DNA from: an uncultured Campylobacter sp.
GTDB lineage: Bacteria > Campylobacterota > Campylobacteria > Campylobacterales > Campylobacteraceae
Direction of reading: 5' to 3'
Length of the DNA stretch: 64,000 bases
NCBI RefSeq assembly: GCF_938039205.1
Contig: NZ_CALHVM010000048.1
Coordinates: 28,902 to 92,901 of the forward strand
The notes beneath the pieces were generated by a model. The model did no database searches. It was not told the origin of the DNA and was given only the letters and a program-made list of their open reading frames with translations. How positions within the stretch are numbered: position 1 is the stretch's first letter; the number at the start of each line of letters is the position of its first letter. Made by a program: the position numbers and the translations under genes. Of the stretch, positions 1 through 7,148 are shown one piece after another.

Positions 1-5
1 CCGCT

Positions 6-1007
6 ATGTTTATCTTTGTCTTTTGCGTGCTTTGCATCGCGGCTTCGGCGGCGATACTGGCTTACGAGCGGATATTTGAGATGAAGCTTGGGATGTTTTG
101 GGGCATTATCAGCTTTTGTGCGATCGTGATGGGCGCGGGCGGAGCGATATTTTACGCGGTATCGGCCTATTTTTTGCGGTACGTCGAGAGTTTTAGGCTA
201 GCAGCCGGCAAGATCGCTAGAGGCGACTTCGCCGTTAGGGTAGCGCGCAAAAACTGCAAGCGCGGCGCAGACAGCGAGTATCTGCACGAGCTGGACGAGC
301 TGGCGGCAAAGATAAATTTGACCGCGGCGGCGCTGGAAAAAATGGACTACATGCAAAAGGATTTCATTTCAAACGTCTCGCACGAGCTAAAAACGCCTCT
401 AAGCGTCATCAGCGGCTACTGCGAGATCGCTCAGGACGAGACGGACGAGACGCGCAGAAACGAGTATCTCGGGCTCATAAAAGAGCAGGCAAACTCGCTA
501 AGTAGGCTGTGCGAGGACATGCTGCTGCTCTCGCGGCTAGATAGCCAGGCGGGCGTAAATTTAGACGAAAACGTGCGAGTAGACGAGCAGCTACGAAAGG
601 CTGCGGCGATGCTAATGCAAAAGTACGGCGGGCGGGAGTTTGATCTGGATCTACCCGCCGTAAGCGTACGCAGCAACGCCTCGATGCTAGCGCAAATTTG
701 GCTAAATTTGATGGATAACGCGCTGAAATACTCAGCCGCCGATATCGGCGTGAGCTGCTGCGAAGAGGGCGGGCGGCTTATCGTGCGCATTAGCGACGAG
801 GGGGCGGGTATCGAGGCAAAAAAGCTGGAAAAAATATACGATAAATTTTATCAATGCGAGGAGTCGCACAAGGGCAAAGGTAGCGGTCTAGGGCTATCTA
901 TCGTGCGGCGTATAGTTCATCTTTTGGGCGGGGAGATAAGCTATGAAAGCGAGCCAGGACGCGGTACGACGGTGAGCGTAAAGATCCCAAACGCACGTAA
1001 AATTTGA
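6..1007 (+). CDS. Two-component sensor histidine kinase (start may lie upstream of window)
   Basis: Membrane sensor kinase. Two hydrophobic segments (about residues 1-20 and 27-58) are separated by only a few residues, so there is almost no periplasmic sensor domain. A HAMP-like stretch follows, then the phosphoacceptor box SHELKTPLS near residue 126, an N-box (NLMDNALKYS) and the ATP-binding glycine motifs DEGAGI and GSGLGLSIV. The first ATG is five bases from the window edge and no ribosome site is visible, so the true start and the partner regulator may be outside. The ligand is unknown. A tandem 11-bp-period repeat lies about 160 bases downstream and could be a target of the partner regulator (inference). 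Confidence 0.9.
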   Translation: MFIFVFCVLCIAASAAILAYERIFEMKLGMFWGIISFCAIVMGAGGAIFYAVSAYFLRYVESFRLAAGKIARGDFAVRVARKNCKRGADSEYLHELDELAAKINLTAAALEKMDYMQKDFISNVSHELKTPLSVISGYCEIAQDETDETRRNEYLGLIKEQANSLSRLCEDMLLLSRLDSQAGVNLDENVRVDEQLRKAAAMLMQKYGGREFDLDLPAVSVRSNASMLAQIWLNLMDNALKYSAADIGVSCCEEGGRLIVRISDEGAGIEAKKLEKIYDKFYQCEESHKGKGSGLGLSIVRRIVHLLGGEISYESEPGRGTTVSVKIPNARKI

Positions 1008-1161
1008 GGCAGAGCGCGGCTAAATTTAAGCAAATTTACGCTTTTGCGGCGGGCTAATTTGACTCTCAGGCTCGGCTGATTGTGCGACAAATTTAAGTTG
1101 CGGGCGCGAAATTTAACGGAATAAGCGTAAATTTAACGCGAAATTTTAAAAAGTCATACAA

Positions 1162-1202
1162 AGGACACATTGAGGACACAAAAGGTCATTATAATTCTCC
1201 AA
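1162..1202 (+). promoter_or_regulatory. Promoter with tandem AGGACACA repeats upstream of a 28-residue peptide gene
   Basis: A consensus -10 box TATAAT lies at 1190-1195. The octamer AGGACACA occurs at 1162-1169 and again at 1173-1180, an 11-bp period that places both copies on one helix face over the -35 position. Tandem repeats at about one helical turn are typical of OmpR/PhoB-family regulator sites. The link to a regulator is inference. Confidence 0.5.
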
Positions 1203-1218
1203 AAATAAAGGAGAAAAG

Positions 1219-1305
1219 ATGAAAGATTCTGCAGTAACTCACGTAACTATGGCTATCGGAGCCGTGCTTTGGGGCTGTCTAACGGCGGCGGTGGTTTTGT
1301 TTTAA
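1219..1305 (+). CDS. 28-residue single-span membrane peptide, MetS-like
   Basis: A short gene with a strong ribosome site (AAAGGAG, 6 bases before the ATG), its own -10 box and a downstream terminator, so it is probably real. The product begins MKDSAVTHVTMAIGAVLWG and is otherwise one hydrophobic helix ending in VVLF. The G-x-x-LWG pattern and the length resemble the small subunits (MetS-type) of neurotransmitter:sodium symporter family amino-acid importers. Those normally sit beside the transporter gene; none is in this window. It could also be an unrelated small membrane peptide. Confidence 0.55.
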   Translation: MKDSAVTHVTMAIGAVLWGCLTAAVVLF

Positions 1306-1339
1306 CCAAATGTAACGATTTATAAAAATAAAAATCCGC

Positions 1340-1374
1340 GGACGAGTATCTCGGCGATATCTCGTCCGTTTTTT
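1340..1374 (+). terminator. Rho-independent terminator after the small peptide gene
   Basis: GGACGAG at 1340-1346 pairs with CTCGTCC at 1361-1367. An inner TATC/GATA pairing extends the stem, and a run of six T follows at 1369-1374. It closes the 28-residue peptide gene as a monocistronic unit. Confidence 0.8.
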
Positions 1375-1621
1375 GATCAAATTTAACCGCGATCCCGCCG
1401 CTCTAAAGCTTGCCTTTTCTGAGCGCTCAAATTTACGCAGCTTGTTAAATTTCCCGCCTTAGCGCGTTTATTTTTAATACCAAATTTGAAATTTGACCGG
1501 CGAGCCGAACCGTCTAAATTTAACCTCAAATTTACCCGCACCGACCGCTACCTATCGCGCTTTGATTGTTTATTTAGCTTCTTTTGGATAAAATCGCCCA
1601 AATTTAATCTTAAGGCGAATC
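1375..1621. other. Intergenic stretch without a recognised gene
   Basis: Between the terminator and leuD I see no credible coding sequence. The stretch is rich in AAATTT hexamers. An open frame runs through 1486-1755, but it has no ribosome site and overlaps the start of leuD out of frame. Confidence 0.5.
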
Positions 1622-2104
1622 ATGAAACAAGCAAAAGTCTGGAAATTCGGCGACAATATCGACACCGACATCATCATAGCCGCGCGCTATCTCAACACCT
1701 CCGACGAAAAAATCTTGGCCACTCATATCATGGAGGACGCCGATCCCGAGTTTAGTAAAAAAATCTCCGCGGGCGATGTCATCGTAGCGGGCGAAAATTT
1801 CGGCTGCGGTAGCTCACGCGAGCACGCTCCTTTGGCGCTTAAGGCCGCAGGCATCGGCGCGGTGATAGCCAAGAGTTTTGCTAGGATTTTTTATAGAAAT
1901 AGCTTTAACACTGGGCTTTTAATACTAGAAATCAAAGAAACAGACGAGATAAACGCGGGCGACGAGCTAAAAATCGACGTGGATAACGGCGCGGTCGTAA
2001 ATTTAACGAGCGGCAAAGAGTATAAATTTAGCCCGATACCGCCGTTTATGCAAGAGCTTTTAAAAAGCGGCGGCCTCATAGAATACGCCAAAACAAGGAT
2101 ATAA
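1622..2104 (+). CDS. leuD: 3-isopropylmalate dehydratase small subunit LeuD
   Basis: Small subunit of isopropylmalate isomerase, which converts 2-isopropylmalate to 3-isopropylmalate in leucine synthesis in the cytoplasm. At 160 residues it matches the short archaeal-type LeuD class. It carries the swivel-domain signature around residues 56-70 ([17 protein letters not shown]) and a [14 protein letters not shown] stretch near the N terminus. It lies one base upstream of leuB. The large subunit gene leuC and leuA are not nearby; in C. jejuni, leuA, leuB, leuC and leuD lie together, so the pathway genes are split here. Confidence 0.95.
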   Translation: MKQAKVWKFGDNIDTDIIIAARYLNTSDEKILATHIMEDADPEFSKKISAGDVIVAGENFGCGSSREHAPLALKAAGIGAVIAKSFARIFYRNSFNTGLLILEIKETDEINAGDELKIDVDNGAVVNLTSGKEYKFSPIPPFMQELLKSGGLIEYAKTRI

Positions 2105-2105
2105 A

Positions 2106-3176
2106 ATGGCTAAAATTTATAACATAGCGGTGATAAAAGGCGACGGCATCGGCCCTGAGATAGTCGATGAAGCGATAAAGGCGCTGGACGCGGCTAGCGC
2201 GGAGTTTGGTTTTGAACTTAGCTATAACTACTACCTGATGGGCGGCGCTGCGATCGACGTGTTTGGCGAGCCTTTGCCTAGCGAGACGCTAAGCGGCGCG
2301 CTAAACTCGGACGCGGTGCTTTTTGGAGCTATAGGCGGGCCAAAATGGGACGGCTTGCCGCGTCATCTGCGTCCTGAAAGCGGGCTTTTGAAGCTGCGAA
2401 AAGGGCTTGGCGCGTATGCAAATTTGCGCCCTGCGATGATATTTGACGAGCTGGTGGACGCTAGTACGCTAAAGCCGTCAGTCCTTCAGGGCGTCGATTT
2501 TATCGTGGTTCGCGAGCTAACGGGCGGGATATACTTCGGTCAGCCGCGTGAGAAAAAAGAAAACAGCGCCTACAACACGATGACCTACACGAGCGAGGAG
2601 ATCGAGCGCATCGCAAAGGTCGGATTTGAAACCGCGATGAAGCGCAAAAAACGCGTCTGCATGGTTGATAAGGCAAACGTGCTAGAGACTAGTCAGCTCT
2701 GGCGCGAAGTCACGAGCGAGGTCGCAAAGAGCTATCCGGAGGTAAATTTGGAGTTTATGTACGTCGATAACGCAGCCATGCAGCTCGTGCGAGCGCCTAG
2801 TAAATTCGACGTGATTTTGACGGAAAATCTCTTCGGCGATATCCTAAGCGACGAGGCTAGCATGGTGTGCGGCTCGATCGGTCTGCTGCCAAGCGCTAGC
2901 ATCGGCGGCAAGGTTGGTATCTACGAGCCCATCCACGGCAGCGCGCCCGATATCGCTGGGCAGGGCATCGCAAACCCGGTCGCTACTATACTAAGCGCTG
3001 CGATGATGCTTAGGTATTCATTTGGTGAAAATGCGGCTGCAAAAGCTATCGAAAACGCCGTAAAAGCAGCGCTCGCGCAAGGATACAGGACAAAGGATAT
3101 AGCGGAGTTTGGCGCTAAAGAGATTTGCTCTACGAGCGAAATGGGCGGCATCATCGCCTCGCTAATAAAAAAATGA
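2106..3176 (+). CDS. leuB: 3-isopropylmalate dehydrogenase
   Basis: NAD-dependent oxidative decarboxylation of 3-isopropylmalate, the step after LeuCD in leucine synthesis. The protein has 356 residues, the usual length. It shows the N-terminal [11 protein letters not shown] motif, the substrate-binding region [13 protein letters not shown], the metal-site block [14 protein letters not shown] and the NAD-site stretch [18 protein letters not shown]. It starts immediately after leuD, and its stop overlaps the next start (ATGA), so it belongs to a long cotranscribed run. Confidence 0.97.
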   Translation: MAKIYNIAVIKGDGIGPEIVDEAIKALDAASAEFGFELSYNYYLMGGAAIDVFGEPLPSETLSGALNSDAVLFGAIGGPKWDGLPRHLRPESGLLKLRKGLGAYANLRPAMIFDELVDASTLKPSVLQGVDFIVVRELTGGIYFGQPREKKENSAYNTMTYTSEEIERIAKVGFETAMKRKKRVCMVDKANVLETSQLWREVTSEVAKSYPEVNLEFMYVDNAAMQLVRAPSKFDVILTENLFGDILSDEASMVCGSIGLLPSASIGGKVGIYEPIHGSAPDIAGQGIANPVATILSAAMMLRYSFGENAAAKAIENAVKAALAQGYRTKDIAEFGAKEICSTSEMGGIIASLIKK

Positions 3177-3418
3177 AAAATACTATCACAGAAGCCCTAA
3201 TCTACGAGGCTCAGGGGCTAAAAGACGATGCTCTGATAGTTTATAAAAACATCTTAAAGCGCGAGCCGACAAACGCCGCTGCGATCGCCGCGATAAGGCG
3301 TCTAAGCGGCCTTAGCAGGAAAAAAACGGGCGTAAACGAGCAGATGAAAGACTTTTTCATCAAAATGAAAACCGACGAAGAAATAACCGAATTTAAAAGG
3401 TGGCTGATAAAACTATGA
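3173..3418 (+). CDS. Conserved hypothetical protein, 81 residues, upstream of ciaD
   Basis: No known function. The start is set by the ATGA overlap with leuB, and its own stop overlaps the next start in the same way, so it is translationally coupled on both sides. The protein is helical: residues 5-45 read like one tetratricopeptide-type helix pair ([21 protein letters not shown], then [11 protein letters not shown]), and the tail is charged. A small gene occupies the same position before ciaD in C. jejuni, which suggests it is the counterpart. It may serve as an adaptor or chaperone, but nothing in the sequence proves it. Confidence 0.85.
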   Translation: MKNTITEALIYEAQGLKDDALIVYKNILKREPTNAAAIAAIRRLSGLSRKKTGVNEQMKDFFIKMKTDEEITEFKRWLIKL

Positions 3419-3921
3419 AACTAGAAGAAATAGCAAAAATGGCGATAGACGAGGTGGCGATGGAGCTAGAGCGAATGGACGCCGCGCAGGAAAGCTTGGC
3501 CTCGGATGCTGAAAACGGGTCAAATTTGACGGGTGTTCCGGCGTCAAGCGGCGATGTAAATTTAATCAATGCCGCGGGTCTTGCGAATTTAGTCGGCGAG
3601 ATAAGCGTAGCGGACGAGGCTAGCGAGTTTGAAGCCGTTTTAGAAAGCGCGGCAAACTCGCAAAACGTTGCTTCCGAATTTGACGGCATAGGGGGGATCG
3701 CCGCGACTGCCGCGCCGCAAAAAGCCTTTGAAGTCGAGGTTGCAAATTTCACGGGCGAGGAGATATTTCTAAAAAACTTAAAAGAGCGCGTTTTGGTGCT
3801 TTTTGAGGGGCTTAACGCGACCGGCGAGGAAAATTTGAAAGACAGGCTCTCGCTCACGCTTAAATTTTTAGAATTCGTGCTGGCAAATGTCGAAAATCGG
3901 CTCGAAAATCTGCAAAAATAA
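3415..3921 (+). CDS. ciaD: CiaD-family protein (Campylobacter invasion antigen D homologue)
   Basis: In C. jejuni, CiaD is a protein delivered to host cells through the flagellar export apparatus that aids invasion. Here the N-terminal helix ([19 protein letters not shown]) and the C-terminal block (IFLKNLKERVLVLFEGLN, then LTLKFLEFVLANVENRL) match my memory of CiaD closely. The roughly 90 residues between are low-complexity, Ala/Glu/Ser-rich and appear divergent. The start is fixed by the ATGA overlap with the upstream small gene, and cca follows with a 35-base overlap, the order seen in C. jejuni. Effector activity in this species is inference. Confidence 0.75.
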   Translation: MKLEEIAKMAIDEVAMELERMDAAQESLASDAENGSNLTGVPASSGDVNLINAAGLANLVGEISVADEASEFEAVLESAANSQNVASEFDGIGGIAATAAPQKAFEVEVANFTGEEIFLKNLKERVLVLFEGLNATGEENLKDRLSLTLKFLEFVLANVENRLENLQK

Positions 3922-5023
3922 AAATCTAAAATGGCTGCGAGATTTTCTAGCACCCCACACCAAGCGCGCGTATATCGTCGGCGGCTGCGTTCGCGACGCG
4001 ATGCTCGGTAAAAAAATCTCCGACTTTGATGTTGAAATTTACGGTATCGATCCGGCCAAATTTGACGCTCTGATGTTGCAAATCGGCGCTTGCGGCGTGG
4101 GCAAAAACTACTTTGTTTATAAATTTAAAAACTTCGATCTTTCTTTACCTCGAACCGAAAACAAAACCGGCGAGGGACACAAAGCATTTGAGGTTGCTTA
4201 CGCCGATGACGAGCGTGCGGCGTCTTTGCGCCGAGACTTTACCGTAAATGCGATGATGATAAATATCTTTGACGGCTCGTTTTTAGACTTTTACGGCGGA
4301 GAGAGAGACCTAAAGCGCGGTATCTTGCGCCATATCGACGATGAAAAATTCGCCGAAGATAGCCTGCGCGTACTGCGAGCAGTGCAGTTTAGCGCGCGGC
4401 TAAATTTTCGTATCGCGCGGGAGAGTTTGGGGCTGATGAAACGCCTAAGTATCAGCGATCTTAGCCGAGAGCGCATAAACGGCGAGCTGATGAAGCTTTT
4501 TGGCGCCAAATTTCAAGAGATCGGCTTTTTGTATCTTTATAAACTAGGGCTTCTTGGTAAAATTTTCGGGTTAAATTTGAGCCGAGCCGAGGTGGAAAAA
4601 TTTGCCGCAAAACTAAAAAGCGCGGTCAAATTTTTACCCAAACAAAACGGCAAAAAAGACGAGCGCGAGTTTTTATATCTTTTAAATGGCTATTTCGGCG
4701 TTAAAAATTTTTACGACTTAGGACTTCCTAAAAGCTTTGAAGCTTGCGTTAAAGAGGCGTTTTTTGTGGGTCGTCCGAGCGATAAAGATTTGCTAAAAAT
4801 CGCCCTTGATAAACTGCTAAAAAGCTGGCTCGGGCTAAACTCGCCAAGCCTCATAAAAAGAGCTAAAAATTTAGGCGTTTATGAGGCTAAATTTGAACCC
4901 ACTATCGACACGGCTGAGATTTTAAAACTGGGCTTTAAAGGAGCTGCAATAGGCGCTGAGATAAGGCGTAGGCAGGATATAGCGATAGATAAATTTTTAA
5001 ACGAAAAGTCAAGCTGTGCCTAA
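3887..5023 (+). CDS. cca: CCA tRNA nucleotidyltransferase
   Basis: Adds or repairs the 3' CCA end of tRNAs. Class II nucleotidyltransferase head domain: YIVGGCVRDAML near residue 29, the metal-binding DFDVE acidic pair near 45, then RRDFTVNAMM and the ERxxxEL-type motif (RERINGELMKL) near 195. Length is 378 residues. The chosen ATG lies inside the end of ciaD; a later start would cut close to the catalytic fold, so this overlap is plausible. It probably shares transcription with leuD-ciaD. Confidence 0.93.
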   Translation: MSKIGSKICKNKNLKWLRDFLAPHTKRAYIVGGCVRDAMLGKKISDFDVEIYGIDPAKFDALMLQIGACGVGKNYFVYKFKNFDLSLPRTENKTGEGHKAFEVAYADDERAASLRRDFTVNAMMINIFDGSFLDFYGGERDLKRGILRHIDDEKFAEDSLRVLRAVQFSARLNFRIARESLGLMKRLSISDLSRERINGELMKLFGAKFQEIGFLYLYKLGLLGKIFGLNLSRAEVEKFAAKLKSAVKFLPKQNGKKDEREFLYLLNGYFGVKNFYDLGLPKSFEACVKEAFFVGRPSDKDLLKIALDKLLKSWLGLNSPSLIKRAKNLGVYEAKFEPTIDTAEILKLGFKGAAIGAEIRRRQDIAIDKFLNEKSSCA

Positions 5024-5084
5024 AAATTAACCTAGTTAAAAGCGCAAATTGGCTAAAATCAAGCCCTATTTTAAAGAGGCGAAA

Positions 5085-5219
5085 GTGGAAAAAACTTCAA
5101 ATATAAATTTTCAAAATAAAGATATTCTTTTTAATATAAGTTTTGCAAAAAGCCTAAATTTGAACAGCTCTGCAAATGCTTGCGCAGCTGTTAAAACGCA
5201 GGCTAAGGCGGCTTTTTAA
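5085..5219 (+). CDS. Possible 44-residue protein coupled to trmL
   Basis: A GTG-started frame (VEKTSNINFQNKD at the start) ends in TAA whose last A is the base before the trmL ATG. A GAGGCGAAA ribosome-like sequence precedes the GTG. No domain is recognised and the composition is unremarkable. It may be a short leader peptide coupling translation to trmL, or chance. Confidence 0.3.
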   Translation: MEKTSNINFQNKDILFNISFAKSLNLNSSANACAAVKTQAKAAF

Positions 5220-5699
5220 ATGTTTAATATCGTCCTTGTTCATCCTCAAATCCCCCAAAATACGGGCTCGATCGGCCGCATGTGCGTAAATGCAAACCTT
5301 AAGCTGCATATAATCAAACCGACCGTTTTTGATATCAGCGAAAAGGCCGTTAGGCGCGCGGGGCTTGATTATTGGGCGCGGCTAAATCCCGTGATTTGGG
5401 AGAGTTTGGATGAGTTTTTGCACGCAAACGCCCAGTTCGAGGATAGATTTTTTTACGCGACGACGAAGGCGCATAAATTTTACTTTGAAGCGGAGTTTAA
5501 AAAGGGCGACTTTTTGTTTTTCGGCGGCGAAAGTACGGGCCTGCCTATGGAGCTGATGGAGCGAAATTTCGCAAATGCGATCAAAATCCCGATGGGCGAG
5601 CATGGTAGAAGCTTAAATTTAGCCACGAGCGCGGGCATCATCGCGTATGAGGCTATCAGGCAAAATTTCGCCCAGTCAGGACTTGGAAGCGCGCTATGA
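5220..5699 (+). CDS. trmL: tRNA (cytidine/uridine-2'-O-)-methyltransferase TrmL
   Basis: SPOUT-family methyltransferase that 2'-O-methylates wobble position 34 of tRNA-Leu isoacceptors, using S-adenosylmethionine. Its 159 residues match the family. All three SPOUT motifs are visible: NTGSIGRMCVNAN (about residue 14), FFGGESTGLP (about 100) and the knot region IPMGEHGRSLNLATSAG (about 122). The stop overlaps the start of the following nuclease gene (ATGA). Confidence 0.95.
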   Translation: MFNIVLVHPQIPQNTGSIGRMCVNANLKLHIIKPTVFDISEKAVRRAGLDYWARLNPVIWESLDEFLHANAQFEDRFFYATTKAHKFYFEAEFKKGDFLFFGGESTGLPMELMERNFANAIKIPMGEHGRSLNLATSAGIIAYEAIRQNFAQSGLGSAL

Positions 5700-7033
5700 A
5701 ATTTACGGTAAATAGGCTCTTTGCGCTCTTTTTTGCGGCTCTATTTTTCGCCGTTTTTGCGGCGGGCGCCGAGTTAAAGATCGCTACTTTTAACGCGCAA
5801 AATTTATTTGACGCCAAAAACGACGGCAGCGAGTATAATGATTTTGTCGTCGGCAAATCGGAGTGGAACGAGAAAAAAGCAAGCGCCAAATTTAAAGCCG
5901 TAAGCGCAAAGATAAAAGAGCTAAACGCCGATATCATCGCGCTTCAAGAGATCGAAAACGAAATGATTTTAAAAGAGCTGATGAAGGAGACGGGCTATAA
6001 ATATTTTGCCTTTTCTAAAGGTAAAAACGGCCCTGTAGGCCTAGCCGTGCTGTCTCGTATAAAGCCTGAAAAAACGCAGATCTTTAGCGTACCAAACGTA
6101 AAAACAAGAGACATTTTAAAGCTTGATTTTGAAGTGGATGGGCAAAAATTTAGCCTTTTAAATTTGCATTTTCCTGCGAGAAAAAATCCTCTAAAGCAGC
6201 GAAAAACTGCATTTATCACGCTAAAATCAGCCTTAGCGGATACCCAAAAGGTCGTGGTTTTGGGCGATTTTAATACGCCTTACGGAGATAAAGAGCTGCT
6301 GGGCGATCTCGCGGCTAGCAAAAATTTAGCCAATCTCTGGGCGTTTTTGCCAAAGCACGAGCGATACTCGCATACTAGTAATAACGCACTCGATCACGTC
6401 CTGCTCTCAAAGGACGCGCTTAGTCAAAACTATGTTTTAAATAGCTTTAAGGTTGAGCGAGACGGGGCGCAAATTTCGGATCACTTTGCGCTGGTTTTTA
6501 GGCTAAATTTTGATAAAAATGCTAAAAATACGCTGCAAAATATCGCCGAAGCGCGGGTCGGCGAGCTATCAAAAAAGTCAAATTTGCCCGTTTTGTTAAA
6601 ACGCGCCACGGTCGTGCAGAAGGACAAAAAGGGCTTTACGCTAGCGCAAGATAAGCGCGGTATCTACGTCTACGAGCCAAAAAACGACGCAAAACTCGGC
6701 CAGGTCATGGACGTAGCGGTAAACCGCCTAGACGAGTTTAAGGGAAATCTTGAGATCAGCTCGCATTATGCGGTAAAAATTTATGACGAAACGCAAGATC
6801 CGCGTGAGCAAATGCTGGAAGCTAAAAATCTAAAACAAGCGCACCCGGGAGACGTACTTGGTCGTATTAGCGGCGAAGTGCGAAACGGCAGGCTTTATAC
6901 GCCGTACGGAGATATCAAAATTTACGGCGCTAAGGGCAAACCGCGCAACGAAAAAGAGGCAATTTTTACGTCCGTTCGCGTAGTGAATTATAAAAACGAA
7001 CCTCAAATTTGGATAGAAAATGAGAATAATTGA
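5696..7033 (+). CDS. Exported endonuclease/exonuclease/phosphatase-family nuclease with C-terminal OB-like domain
   Basis: A signal peptide (about residues 1-23, ending FAAGA) precedes a DNase I-like metallohydrolase fold. Catalytic landmarks are FNAQNLF, ALQEIEN, the GDFNTP box near residue 190, DHVLLS near 235 and SDHFAL near 260. Residues 295-445 form a second beta-rich domain (LLKRATVVQKDKKGFTL onward) resembling the OB-fold regions of secreted nucleases of the ExeM/Xds kind. It therefore probably degrades extracellular or periplasmic DNA; the substrate is inferred. It is coupled to trmL upstream and overlaps the next small gene. Confidence 0.85.
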   Translation: MKFTVNRLFALFFAALFFAVFAAGAELKIATFNAQNLFDAKNDGSEYNDFVVGKSEWNEKKASAKFKAVSAKIKELNADIIALQEIENEMILKELMKETGYKYFAFSKGKNGPVGLAVLSRIKPEKTQIFSVPNVKTRDILKLDFEVDGQKFSLLNLHFPARKNPLKQRKTAFITLKSALADTQKVVVLGDFNTPYGDKELLGDLAASKNLANLWAFLPKHERYSHTSNNALDHVLLSKDALSQNYVLNSFKVERDGAQISDHFALVFRLNFDKNAKNTLQNIAEARVGELSKKSNLPVLLKRATVVQKDKKGFTLAQDKRGIYVYEPKNDAKLGQVMDVAVNRLDEFKGNLEISSHYAVKIYDETQDPREQMLEAKNLKQAHPGDVLGRISGEVRNGRLYTPYGDIKIYGAKGKPRNEKEAIFTSVRVVNYKNEPQIWIENENN

Positions 7034-7148
7034 CGCGTTGGTGCTGGGCGCATTCGTACTTTTCGTGATATTTTTGATGCGCGGATTCGTCACGCAGACG
7101 CTTGAGAGAAGCAAAAGAAGACAAAATTTAAAAAAGGATAAAAAATGA
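7020..7148 (+). CDS. 42-residue single-pass membrane protein bridging nuclease gene and glyS
   Basis: The ATG lies inside the last codons of the nuclease gene and the stop overlaps the glyS start (ATGA), so the gene exactly fills the gap in another frame. The product has one hydrophobic helix (LVLGAFVLFVIFLMRGFV) and a strongly basic tail rich in Lys and Arg, giving an N-out or hairpin-like small inner-membrane protein. The function is unknown. The double overlap is what makes me believe it is translated. Confidence 0.65.
   Translation: MRIIDALVLGAFVLFVIFLMRGFVTQTLERSKRRQNLKKDKK

Noticed and set aside
1486..1755. Open frame before and over the leuD start
   Set aside because: No ribosome site, out of frame with leuD and composed of AAATTT-derived codons.
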